This document shows, in pieces, positions 44,428 to 52,485 of a DNA stretch of 64,000 nucleotides. The notes under the pieces were generated by a model that had not been told where the DNA came from, made no database searches, and worked only from the letters and a program-made list of their open reading frames with translations. The stretch is from positions 186,001 to 250,000 of the forward strand of contig NZ_JHUV01000008.1 in assembly GCF_000619805.1 (NCBI RefSeq). The letters run 5' to 3'. The DNA is from Sulfurihydrogenibium subterraneum DSM 15120 (GTDB lineage: Bacteria > Aquificota > Aquificia > Aquificales > Hydrogenothermaceae). The translations under genes and the position numbers were made by a program. The stretch's first letter is position 1. Every line of letters starts with the position of its first letter.

Positions 44428-45272
44428 TAAATTTCTATCTCCTTATGTCTTGCTGCGTGGCATTGAATATTAACAGCAACAGGTAAAGATGCTATATGGC
44501 AAGGTGCAATTTCTATCTTAACATCTACAGCTGTAGTAGTTCCACCAAATCCTAATGGTCCTACACCAAGTTGATTGGCAAGGTTTAAAAGTTCTTCTTC
44601 TAATGCCGCTATTCTTGGGTCGGGATGTCTTTCTCCTATGTGTCTAAAAAGTGCTTTTTTTGCAAGCACTGCAGAGTAGTCAAAAGTTCCGCCTATTCCA
44701 ACTCCTACTGTAAATGGTGGACAGGCGTTTGGTCCTGCATTTGCTATAGTCTGTAAAACAAACTTTTTAACTCCTTCAAGACCATCAGCAGGTTTTAACA
44801 TTGCTTGCTTACTTTGATTTTCAGAACCTCCACCTTTTGCTGCAAATTTTATCTTTATTTTATCTCCTTCTACAATATCAAAGTATATTAAGGCAGGTGT
44901 GTTATCTTGAGTATTTTTTCTATCAAAAATAGGGTCGTATGCCAGAGAAGCTCTTAAATAGCCTTCTTTTGTTGCTCTTCTTACTCCTTCGTTTATAGCC
45001 TCCCTTAGACTTCCACCTACAATTTTTACGTCTTGTCCTACTTCTACAAAGAAAACTGGATAACCTGTATCCTGACAGTATGCAACTTGCTCCTTTTCTG
45101 CCACTTCTGCATTTTTAAGTATTTCTTGAAGTATCTCTTTTCCTAGTGGTGATTCTTCTTTTTCTACGGCTACTTTTATCGCCTGAATAAAATCTTGAGG
45201 GAGATTATACTCACTGTCCATTACTAAGTTTTTTACTTTTTCTACTATTTCATCAACATGCACTTCTCTCAT
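44427..45272 (-). CDS. fumA: class I fumarase, alpha (N-terminal) subunit
   Basis: 281 residues with the [4Fe-4S] cysteines: [35 protein letters not shown] and [18 protein letters not shown], in short pieces CQDTG, NACPPF and QCHAARH. The block [17 protein letters not shown] is typical. It is oxygen sensitive in known homologues. It follows mdh by 17 bases. The split into two subunits is usual in archaea and many anaerobes. Confidence 0.92.
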   Translation of the reverse strand: MREVHVDEIVEKVKNLVMDSEYNLPQDFIQAIKVAVEKEESPLGKEILQEILKNAEVAEKEQVAYCQDTGYPVFFVEVGQDVKIVGGSLREAINEGVRRATKEGYLRASLAYDPIFDRKNTQDNTPALIYFDIVEGDKIKIKFAAKGGGSENQSKQAMLKPADGLEGVKKFVLQTIANAGPNACPPFTVGVGIGGTFDYSAVLAKKALFRHIGERHPDPRIAALEEELLNLANQLGVGPLGFGGTTTAVDVKIEIAPCHIASLPVAVNIQCHAARHKEIEI

Positions 45273-45289
45273 CTTTTACCTCAAAGTTT

Positions 45290-46288
45290 TTATATTAATT
45301 TTAACTCTTTTATTCTTTCAATGCCTTCTTTTACAGATTTTACTGACTTTTGCCACATCTGTTTTTCTTCTTCTGAAAGATTTATTTTAATAACCTCTTC
45401 CCAGCCGTGAGCTCCTACTTTTACCGGTAGTCCTACACAAACATCGTAAGCCTCATAAAATCTTGCATCTTCTCCATCAAGATATACAGAGCAAGGCATA
45501 ATAGCTTTTTTATCTTTCAAAATAGCTTCAATCATTTGAACCACAGATGCACCCGGAGCATGGTAAGCGGAAGTTCCCATTAGGTTAACAATCTCCCCTC
45601 CCCCGAATTTTGTTCTATTTATAAGCTCTTCTAACTTTTCCTTTGTAAATAAATCTTTAAGTGGAGTTCCTCCTACGTTTGATACAGAAAGAAGTGGAAC
45701 CATATCATCACCGTGTCCACCTATTACAAAACAGTTAATATTTGATATAGATACTTTTAACTCTTGAGATATAAAAGTTTTAAACCTTGCAGTGTCTAAA
45801 ACTCCTGCCATTCCAATAACTTTATTTTTTGAAAATCCCGTTATTTTTAATGCTGCATAAGTTAAAACATCAACCGGATTAGAAACTACAATAACAACAG
45901 CGTTAGGAGCGTAAAGAGCAACTCTCTCTGCGATTACTCTAATAATGTTAACATTTGCGGTTAAAAGGTCATCTCTACTCATTCCCGGTCTTCTTGGAAA
46001 TCCAGCTGTAATAACGACTATATCTGAATCTTTTAAAGGTTCATATCCTTGCCCATCAGCAGTTACGTTATAGCCTCTAACGTCAACATCTACTCCTATT
46101 GCTGCAGCCATCTGTTTTATATCTAAAGCTTTTCCTTTTACGACTTCAAAAGTTTTATCATCTATTTTCCTTGGTAAATCAAAAAGTCTAACGTTTGCAA
46201 GTTCTCTTATGGCTATTAAGTTTGCCACGTGTTCACCTACGTTCCCCGCTCCTACTATTGATACTGTAGGTCTTTTATAGTCTGCCAT
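45290..46288 (-). CDS. mdh: malate dehydrogenase
   Basis: About 332 residues from the ATG at 46288. This was chosen over one 27 bases upstream because AAGGAGG lies before it and the protein then begins MADYKRPTVSIVGAGNVG. The Rossmann motif GAGNVGEHVANL, the catalytic His in IGGHGDDMVPL and the substrate arginines (GFPRRPGMSRDDL) are seen. In the reductive cycle it reduces oxaloacetate to malate. It is the first gene of the mdh-fum-suc operon. Confidence 0.93.
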   Translation of the reverse strand: MADYKRPTVSIVGAGNVGEHVANLIAIRELANVRLFDLPRKIDDKTFEVVKGKALDIKQMAAAIGVDVDVRGYNVTADGQGYEPLKDSDIVVITAGFPRRPGMSRDDLLTANVNIIRVIAERVALYAPNAVVIVVSNPVDVLTYAALKITGFSKNKVIGMAGVLDTARFKTFISQELKVSISNINCFVIGGHGDDMVPLLSVSNVGGTPLKDLFTKEKLEELINRTKFGGGEIVNLMGTSAYHAPGASVVQMIEAILKDKKAIMPCSVYLDGEDARFYEAYDVCVGLPVKVGAHGWEEVIKINLSEEEKQMWQKSVKSVKEGIERIKELKLI

Positions 46289-46320
46289 AAAATTCCTCCT
46301 TGATGATTTTTGCATACATT

Positions 46321-46349
46321 AGAATATAACGACATTATAAATTTGTCAA
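46321..46349 (-). promoter_or_regulatory. mdh-fum-suc operon promoter
   Basis: On the minus strand consensus TTGACA (46344-46349), a 17-base spacer and TATTCT (46321-46326). This is a near-ideal housekeeping promoter overlapped by two palindromes. Confidence 0.75.
46325..46339 (-). promoter_or_regulatory. palindromic operator 1 of mdh
   Basis: TATAAC-GAC-ATTATA, one mismatch from a perfect copy, lying across the spacer and the -10 edge. Confidence 0.45.
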
Positions 46350-46366
46350 TCAAACAGTGTTTGATT
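46348..46366 (-). promoter_or_regulatory. palindromic operator 2 of mdh
   Basis: AATCAAAC-AGT-GTTTGATT, a perfect 19-base inverted repeat overlapping the upstream end of the -35. It contains the AAACAGTGTTT core shared with por and kor. Confidence 0.65.
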
Positions 46367-46389
46367 TTTATTTAAACAGAAAAATAAAA

Positions 46390-46409
46390 AAGGGAGCTTT
46401 TGCTCCCTT
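46390..46409 (-). terminator. intrinsic terminator of the copper receptor gene
   Basis: AAGGGAGC and GCTCCCTT arms with a TTTT loop, followed on the minus strand by TTTTTATTTT. It separates the receptor gene from the mdh promoter. Confidence 0.85.
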
Positions 46410-46442
46410 GAATCAAGTTAGGAGGTTATTAGCCGCAGCAGG

Positions 46443-48527
46443 CTAAAACCTGTATGATACGTTTGCGTATATAAATCTTCCCGGTTCTGGTATTTTAACA
46501 GGCACTCCAGATTGAGAAATTCCTCTAAATGGGTCTCTTACATAAGAGAGGTAGTTGTAGTAAAACTTGTCAAATACGTTATCAACACCAACTCCAACAA
46601 AAAGTCTGTTAGCATAAGTGTATCCAGCTTTTACGTTCATTATAAACCAGCTTCCTGTTTTTTGCTCTTTTAAATCAGAGTCTACTTTTGATTGTTTTCC
46701 AGAGTATATTCCTTCTATTAGTCCGTAAAATGTTCCATCATCGTATTTAACAGCAGCTCTCACTTTTAAAGGTGGCATTTCAACTAAATCACTATCTGTA
46801 TATATACCTTTTTTACTTGTCTTTTTACCTACTTGATACGCAAGTCCAAGCTCTGCCGATATTTTATCGTTAAATCCATAAACGCCGTTTATATCACCGC
46901 CGTATATGGCTGCATCAATGTTTTTATAAGTTGTGTAAGTAGTAGTACCAATTTTATACTGATACAAATAAATGTAATCTTTTAAACTACTGTAAAAGAG
47001 ATTAGCTCTTATACCTAAATTGTTAACAGGGAAAAACTCTCCACCTAAATCAAGCTCTGTGTTTTTAGTAGGTTTTAAATCTGGATTACCATACCAAGGA
47101 GACATTCCTGATAATGCTATAAATCTCTCTTCAGGGTCAGGAGCTCTTACAGTGTGTCCTAATCCTACGTAAACGTTATCTTTTTTGTTAAAGTTATACT
47201 TTCCTATTACATATCCAGATAGATAGTTATCACTGTTGGAAAATTTATTACCGTTTTTAGAGATAAATAAATTTCTGTTACTTGCACTCATAGAGTTAGG
47301 GTCTGCTTTTGAATAGTTATAATCATACCTTAATCCTGCTGATAAAGTCCATCTATCTATGTTTTTACTACCTTTTACAAATAGTCCTATATCTTTAATG
47401 TTAACGTCTGGAATCATACCATTATTTACGTTAGAACCACCATTCTGCACGTTATCGGCAAGCCAGTTTCTTAAATAAGAGTCAAGTCCTACTGTAGCAT
47501 CAACTCCAAAAAGATTTAAATCTTTAGACAGTTTCCAGCCAAACATTTTAGACTCTGCATAGGTTTTCATACTGTATCCAAGAGCAGGGAAAGGATTAGA
47601 AGTAGTTCTGAAGGTATCTCTCATATCGTGTTTTACTTCGTTGTAATAGATACTAAATTTTAATCCTATATCTTTTAATGTAAAATCACCGTTTAACCTA
47701 TTTGTTCTATCATAAAGAGCATCCATCTTTAAAGCTGGGTATAAAACATTCCTTGCATTTTCAAAAGCGTAAGAAAATTTAATTTCTGCGTTATCGTTAG
47801 GTGTTAAAATAGTTTTAAACCAAACCCTGTCTATATTAAACGCTTTATCATTTATGTATTGTGGTTTATATCTTCCCGCAGTTGGTCCAGCAGGTGTAGA
47901 ATAAACGGCATACTCAGTTAATTTCTTTCCTTCTCCACTTTCATAAGGTTTAGAGTACTGGTTAGAAGCTCCTACTAACACTTTTATAAACTTATTTCCA
48001 GCATACCCCCAGCCGTAAAGCGTCCTATAACTCCAGCTTCCATAAGTTCCCCCCAACTCTCCCCCTACTCCTTCTTTGGGGTCTTTTGTCTTAACGTTTA
48101 CAACAGCTCCCAACGAACCAGCGTTTTCTACATCAAATGGACCTTCTTTAATTGTTATTTTATCTATTTGTGGACTTGAAACGTGAAAAGCAGGTGGGTC
48201 CATTCTGTTAGGACATGCACCGTAGATTTTTGAGTTATCAATTAAAACGTTAATGTTATCCTTTGAAAATCCTCTTATGTACAGGTCGTTAGCAATTCCT
48301 GCCTTTCTCATGAACCATATTTCTGGATAAAACTCAGACAAAATCTCACCAAGGTCTATCTGCCTTGTAATTTTCGCCTCTTCTTGGGTAAGCTCTTTTT
48401 TAGATGCAACTTCTTCCTTAGAAACTTTCTCTTCAACTGTGATTTTTTCAATTCTAATACCTTCTGCCTGTGAATAATACACAATTGCTGTAGTAGACAA
48501 CAACACTCCTAAAGCCAACCTTTTCAT
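46443..48527 (-). CDS. TonB-dependent copper receptor (NosA/OprC-like)
   Basis: 694 residues with a signal peptide (about 1-21), plug domain and C-terminal beta-barrel ending in aromatic (VSYRF). The plug contains YGACPNRMDPPAFHVS, the copper-binding Cys/Met/His motif of NosA and OprC receptors. NosA in Pseudomonas supports loading of nitrous oxide reductase with copper. Its place beside nosZ and its Fnr-type box at 48630-48643 fit that role. A recognisable TonB box at the N-terminus is not obvious. Iron-siderophore receptor is the less likely alternative. Confidence 0.85.
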   Translation of the reverse strand: MKRLALGVLLSTTAIVYYSQAEGIRIEKITVEEKVSKEEVASKKELTQEEAKITRQIDLGEILSEFYPEIWFMRKAGIANDLYIRGFSKDNINVLIDNSKIYGACPNRMDPPAFHVSSPQIDKITIKEGPFDVENAGSLGAVVNVKTKDPKEGVGGELGGTYGSWSYRTLYGWGYAGNKFIKVLVGASNQYSKPYESGEGKKLTEYAVYSTPAGPTAGRYKPQYINDKAFNIDRVWFKTILTPNDNAEIKFSYAFENARNVLYPALKMDALYDRTNRLNGDFTLKDIGLKFSIYYNEVKHDMRDTFRTTSNPFPALGYSMKTYAESKMFGWKLSKDLNLFGVDATVGLDSYLRNWLADNVQNGGSNVNNGMIPDVNIKDIGLFVKGSKNIDRWTLSAGLRYDYNYSKADPNSMSASNRNLFISKNGNKFSNSDNYLSGYVIGKYNFNKKDNVYVGLGHTVRAPDPEERFIALSGMSPWYGNPDLKPTKNTELDLGGEFFPVNNLGIRANLFYSSLKDYIYLYQYKIGTTTYTTYKNIDAAIYGGDINGVYGFNDKISAELGLAYQVGKKTSKKGIYTDSDLVEMPPLKVRAAVKYDDGTFYGLIEGIYSGKQSKVDSDLKEQKTGSWFIMNVKAGYTYANRLFVGVGVDNVFDKFYYNYLSYVRDPFRGISQSGVPVKIPEPGRFIYANVSYRF

Positions 48528-48601
48528 GGCAAACCTCCTTGTTAATTTAACTTAAAAATTATAATTTATTATATAATAAAAATAAACAAATTTTAAACAA
48601 A

Positions 48602-48643
48602 ATTGTAAAACTCTTTTAAATAAAAATCATTGATTTAAATCAA
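48602..48643 (-). promoter_or_regulatory. Fnr/Dnr-type box and -10 for the copper receptor gene
   Basis: TTGAT-TTAA-ATCAA at 48630-48643 is a perfect Fnr consensus. On the minus strand TACAAT (48602-48607) begins exactly 22 bases after it, the spacing of class II activation. Confidence 0.7.
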
Positions 48644-48652
48644 AAAATAAAT

Positions 48653-49420
48653 TTAGAAATCTTTTTTAAGAAACTTGAGAAGGGAAAGAGTAATAAAAAG
48701 AATATTCCATCCTAAAAGTAAAAATATTGGAAAGAATGGATATTTTTGAATAAATTCAGATAAGATAATCCCTGATACACCCAAAAGTTCAGAAAGACCA
48801 AGATTGTAAAAAATATAGATTCTAACTAAATCAAGAGGATTAAACATTATTAAAAATCCAATGAATTTTTCAATAGGATAATCTGAAAAGAAAACAACTA
48901 TGTAAAAAATCAAAGAATCAAAAATTACCAAAAAGAAAAACCATAAAATCAGTGAAACACCTATTCCAACCACTCTATCGTCATTTAAAATAGCAATAAA
49001 ATAGCCGATAGAAGTAAATATAAACGTTAATACTATCTGACTAATAAAGTAAATTATAAATTTATCATATATATATCCATAAAAAGCAAAAGGAACTATG
49101 CTACCAATTCCAAAAGCTAAAGATAAAGAGAGTGCTACAGAAAAATAGTCAGATAAATATATTATTTTTCTATTTATAGGTTGTGTTAAAAGAACTTCTA
49201 TAAATTGTCTATTTGAATAGAAATAAGTTAATGAAAAAATTAAACTTATCAAAGGTACTATAATTATATCTATGTTTGTTAAACTAACAACTACTTTGTC
49301 AAGATCATCGGAGGATTTTAATAAAACCATTTCTATCAATCCAACCAAAACTGTATAAAAAAGAATCCAAAAACTACGAGTAATATTATAAATTTCGTAT
49401 TTTAAGAGTTTAACAAACAT
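48653..49420 (-). CDS. nosY: ABC transporter permease (NosY-like)
   Basis: 255 residues with about six hydrophobic segments and an N-terminal LLKYEIYNITRSF, as in ABC-2 permeases. With NosF and NosD it forms the complex that supports maturation of the copper centres of nitrous oxide reductase. It overlaps nosF by 19 bases. The function rests on position and family. Confidence 0.85.
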   Translation of the reverse strand: MFVKLLKYEIYNITRSFWILFYTVLVGLIEMVLLKSSDDLDKVVVSLTNIDIIIVPLISLIFSLTYFYSNRQFIEVLLTQPINRKIIYLSDYFSVALSLSLAFGIGSIVPFAFYGYIYDKFIIYFISQIVLTFIFTSIGYFIAILNDDRVVGIGVSLILWFFFLVIFDSLIFYIVVFFSDYPIEKFIGFLIMFNPLDLVRIYIFYNLGLSELLGVSGIILSEFIQKYPFFPIFLLLGWNILFITLSLLKFLKKDF

Positions 49421-50106
49421 ATTATTGCGTCCTCCAGACTTTCTCTTTGTGTTTTTTCTTTTAAATCTATAATTGTACCCGCAAATGTTAATTTTCCTTC
49501 TACCATAAAAACGATATTATCAGCCAATGACTCTATTTCATTAACAATATGGGAAACAAATATTATAGTTTTGCCTTCCTCTTTCTCTTTAGATATTATT
49601 TTTTTTAATTTAATAGCCGTAACAGGATCTAAACCGACAGTTGGTTCATCAAATATCAATATATCTGGGTTAAACATTAAAGATAAAATAGCGTTTACTT
49701 TTTGTTTAGTACCACCAGATAAATTTTTTATTTTTTTATTTAAATGGGGTATTAAATCCAAAATTTCTATTAACTCACTTAATTTTTTTTCGTTTTTCTT
49801 ATTTCTAATATCTTGCATCATACTAAAGAATTCTCTGACAGTTACATTTTCAGGGAAATTAGCAATCTGCGGCATATAACCTATCTTTTCTCTGTAGTTA
49901 TAGTTTTTTTTAATATCTACTCCATCTATATATATTTTCCCTTTTGTGGGTATTACAAGACCAAGAATTGATTTTATCAGTGTTGTTTTTCCACTCCCGT
50001 TGGGTCCTATGATAGAAGTTATTTTTCCTTTTTCTATTTCTATATTTATATTTTCTAAAGCAACAAATTTTCCAAATCGTTTTTGTAAATCTTGTATTTT
50101 TATCAT
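49402..50106 (-). CDS. nosF: ABC transporter ATP-binding protein (NosF-like)
   Basis: 234 residues: Walker A GPNGSGKTT, signature LSGGTKQKV, Walker B ILIFDEPTVGLDP and the switch His in IFVSHIVNE. It energises NosY-NosD. It overlaps nosD by four bases and nosY by 19, so all three are coupled. Confidence 0.92.
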   Translation of the reverse strand: MIKIQDLQKRFGKFVALENINIEIEKGKITSIIGPNGSGKTTLIKSILGLVIPTKGKIYIDGVDIKKNYNYREKIGYMPQIANFPENVTVREFFSMMQDIRNKKNEKKLSELIEILDLIPHLNKKIKNLSGGTKQKVNAILSLMFNPDILIFDEPTVGLDPVTAIKLKKIISKEKEEGKTIIFVSHIVNEIESLADNIVFMVEGKLTFAGTIIDLKEKTQRESLEDAIICLLNS

Positions 50107-51344
50107 TTTATCACCTTTAACGATGGTTTATCATCACTTAATGTAGTTGGTGTTAAAGTTGGAACAACTCTTTCGGACAAATCTAACAAATACATGAAAA
50201 AACTTTTTAGGAGGATAAATAAAGGTGGATATTTTTCAAATAGATAAGATGATAAAGTAACAGGCTTATAAGGTAAATCTCCAAATCCATCTTTATTCAA
50301 ATCAAATCCTTCATAACTACTCCAGTAATTTTCCGATAAAACGTTTCCATAATTTTGCCTACTGTTTGTCGTAACATCAAATATATTATTAATAAAATTA
50401 TTTTTCTTAAAAACATTATTTTCACAATTTGCAAGTAATCTTACAGCAGAACCGTTTTCTTTAAATGTATTTCTTTCAAAATAACTTCGGTTTGAATCTT
50501 CCATATAGACACCAATAGTGTTTTTATAAAAAAGATTCTCTTTAAGTTCACTATTTACTATTTCTTTTAACAACAACCCATAGTTGGCAGGTCCTCGGTT
50601 ATATATATATTTATTTTTATACATTTTTATGTTTTTAGAATACATAACAGCAACACCTGCTCCATTGTTTTTAAAAGTGTTGTTAATATATACATCGTTA
50701 TCTGAGAACATAAAATGAAGACCGTATCTTAAGTTTTTTTCAGAAAAGTTGTTTTCAATTTTACTATCAAGGACGAATTCAAAGTATATCCCATCTCTAT
50801 GTCCTTTTACATAATTATTAAAAACGTAAATATTTTTCGAATTCCAAATGTGAATTCCATTTCCAGAAGATCCTTCTGATTTTGCTTGACCTATAATCCT
50901 ATTTCCTATTAATTTACAATTGTATACACTTGCAAGATACAAAGCAAAAAAATTGTTATAGAATTTATTGTTAGAAATTTCACAATTCCCACTTTCTTCG
51001 ATCTTCAATCCTGCAATATCATCCACATAACTCATCCCTGAATTTCTAATATCAAAACCTATTATTTTAAAACCGTATACATTTTTAACTGTTATATTTT
51101 GATACTTTAATTCTCCATCTATTATTGGATAATCTTCTCCTATTAAAGAAACAGGTTTGTCTAATAATATCTTTTCTTTATAGATACCTTTTTTTACTAT
51201 TACTTTATCTCCCGGCATAGAAACATCTATTGCATATTGTATACTATCTGTATCACACCCAGATTTACAGACAGTAATCTCATTTCCATATCCTAACATA
51301 ACCAAAATACAAAAAACAATCAAAGTTAGATTATACCTATACAT
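50103..51344 (-). CDS. nosD: nitrous oxide maturation protein NosD
   Basis: 413 residues. A signal peptide precedes a right-handed beta-helix of many repeats with Asn-rich rungs (NSKNIYVFNNYVKGHRDGIYFE is one such stretch, shortened here to KNIYVFNNYVKGH). The late ENYWSSYEGFDLNKDGFGD block is typical of NosD. It is periplasmic and needed for copper-site assembly. The hydrophobic C-terminal end after KYPPLFILL may anchor it, as in longer NosD proteins. It precedes nosF with a four-base overlap. Confidence 0.9.
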   Translation of the reverse strand: MYRYNLTLIVFCILVMLGYGNEITVCKSGCDTDSIQYAIDVSMPGDKVIVKKGIYKEKILLDKPVSLIGEDYPIIDGELKYQNITVKNVYGFKIIGFDIRNSGMSYVDDIAGLKIEESGNCEISNNKFYNNFFALYLASVYNCKLIGNRIIGQAKSEGSSGNGIHIWNSKNIYVFNNYVKGHRDGIYFEFVLDSKIENNFSEKNLRYGLHFMFSDNDVYINNTFKNNGAGVAVMYSKNIKMYKNKYIYNRGPANYGLLLKEIVNSELKENLFYKNTIGVYMEDSNRSYFERNTFKENGSAVRLLANCENNVFKKNNFINNIFDVTTNSRQNYGNVLSENYWSSYEGFDLNKDGFGDLPYKPVTLSSYLFEKYPPLFILLKSFFMYLLDLSERVVPTLTPTTLSDDKPSLKVIK

Positions 51345-51363
51345 AACCTTTCTCTATATAAAT

Positions 51364-51843
51364 TTAATGCATATGTAAATGCATATTGCTAAACCTTGGT
51401 ATATAATCTGTTTGAATTACAACCAAAAGTCCTTCCCAATCATATATTTTACCACCTTTTTCTTTTTGCATCTTTTGTGCATCGTCTAAGGATTTGTATG
51501 CTGAAACATTAAGTCCCATAGGACTTCTAAGGTTATCACTTATTAAATAGTAAGCCTTTTCTGCTTCTAAAAATTCATTAGGATTAAGATAGTTTGGAAC
51601 ATATACATGTTTAATACTGTCTTTTTTTGCCAAGTAATCTGCTCCTGCACATTCTATAGAGTCATACTTATAAATTTTACCAGTTTTGGTTATTGTTTCA
51701 GCAGCAAATTTTATATCTGTTATTACCATTTTACAGTATTCACATACATCTTTACCCGGAATTACAGGCTCAGGACCTCTTTGTGAGCATGAAAATAGCA
51801 GGATAAAATTCATAAAAAAGGCAAATATAAGAACCTTCTTCAT
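51364..51843 (-). CDS. nosL: NosL-type copper chaperone lipoprotein (first copy)
   Basis: 159 residues. Lipobox LLFSC (Cys19), then CEYCKM (C34, C37, M39), the NosL copper site. The body with NPNEFLEAEKAYYLI and SPMGLNVSAYKS is conserved in the family. The C-terminus ends in NMHLHMH, a likely extra metal-binding tail. NosL delivers Cu(I) to nitrous oxide reductase at the membrane. It overlaps the membrane protein gene upstream by four bases and is 20 bases from nosD. A related copy lies at 55216-55689. Confidence 0.9.
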   Translation of the reverse strand: MKKVLIFAFFMNFILLFSCSQRGPEPVIPGKDVCEYCKMVITDIKFAAETITKTGKIYKYDSIECAGADYLAKKDSIKHVYVPNYLNPNEFLEAEKAYYLISDNLRSPMGLNVSAYKSLDDAQKMQKEKGGKIYDWEGLLVVIQTDYIPRFSNMHLHMH

Positions 51844-52409
51844 TTTTTTCTACCTTCTCTAAAATATAGAAATACAGAGATCCAACCAAGTATTATAGCA
51901 ATACCAAGTAAAATACCACCAATGTGAGGATAAGAGTAAATATCAAAATTTAAAAAAGGTTTATGTCCGATAAAGGCTGGCTGAAAAGGTTCAACTTTTA
52001 TAGGCGCGGAAGGGTCCAAATTATGTCCATAATTATACTCCCATATATAAAAATCTACCAAACCAGCAATTCCAAGTATCGTGGTTGTTAATGTCCACAT
52101 TAAAGCAACAAATTTTTTGTTAATTAAGACAGTTACAAAAGCAAAAAAGATTAAAAATGCACCTATGTATGGCATTATTTTCAATTCCGGAATCAAATTC
52201 TCGTCTATGATTGCCATACCTATATAATGATTTAAATCGTTGATAATTTCAATATCATGTTCATGTAATCCACCAATTTTATTTATATAAATAAGCATTC
52301 CTAAACCTTCAGGATACTGAGGTGCATAAAATTTTATTATCCATAAAGGAAAAAAATAAACTCCTATAAGTAAGAAACCTGCCAATCCAATCAATATTCT
52401 TTTAATCAT
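51840..52409 (-). CDS. nosB: NosB-like integral membrane protein
   Basis: 189 residues with about four to five membrane segments and the stretch FFPLWIIKFYAPQYPEGLGM, here shortened to FYAPQYPEGLGM, which is typical of the membrane protein found just after nosZ in clade II clusters. Its role is unknown. It follows nosZ after 76 bases that include a terminator, and overlaps nosL by four. AGGAGG precedes the ATG. Confidence 0.72.
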   Translation of the reverse strand: MIKRILIGLAGFLLIGVYFFPLWIIKFYAPQYPEGLGMLIYINKIGGLHEHDIEIINDLNHYIGMAIIDENLIPELKIMPYIGAFLIFFAFVTVLINKKFVALMWTLTTTILGIAGLVDFYIWEYNYGHNLDPSAPIKVEPFQPAFIGHKPFLNFDIYSYPHIGGILLGIAIILGWISVFLYFREGRKK

Positions 52410-52456
52410 TTTTAATCCTCCTTGGTTAGTATATATTAACCTAAAATAAAAAAAAA

Positions 52457-52476
52457 GAAGGGGAAAATTCCCCTTC
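52457..52476 (-). terminator. strong hairpin between nosZ and nosB
   Basis: GAAGGGGAA and TTCCCCTTC arms, followed on the minus strand by a run of nine T. It lies 10 bases after the nosZ stop and probably reduces read-through into nosB-L-D-F-Y. Confidence 0.8.
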
Positions 52477-52485
52477 TTAGATAAT

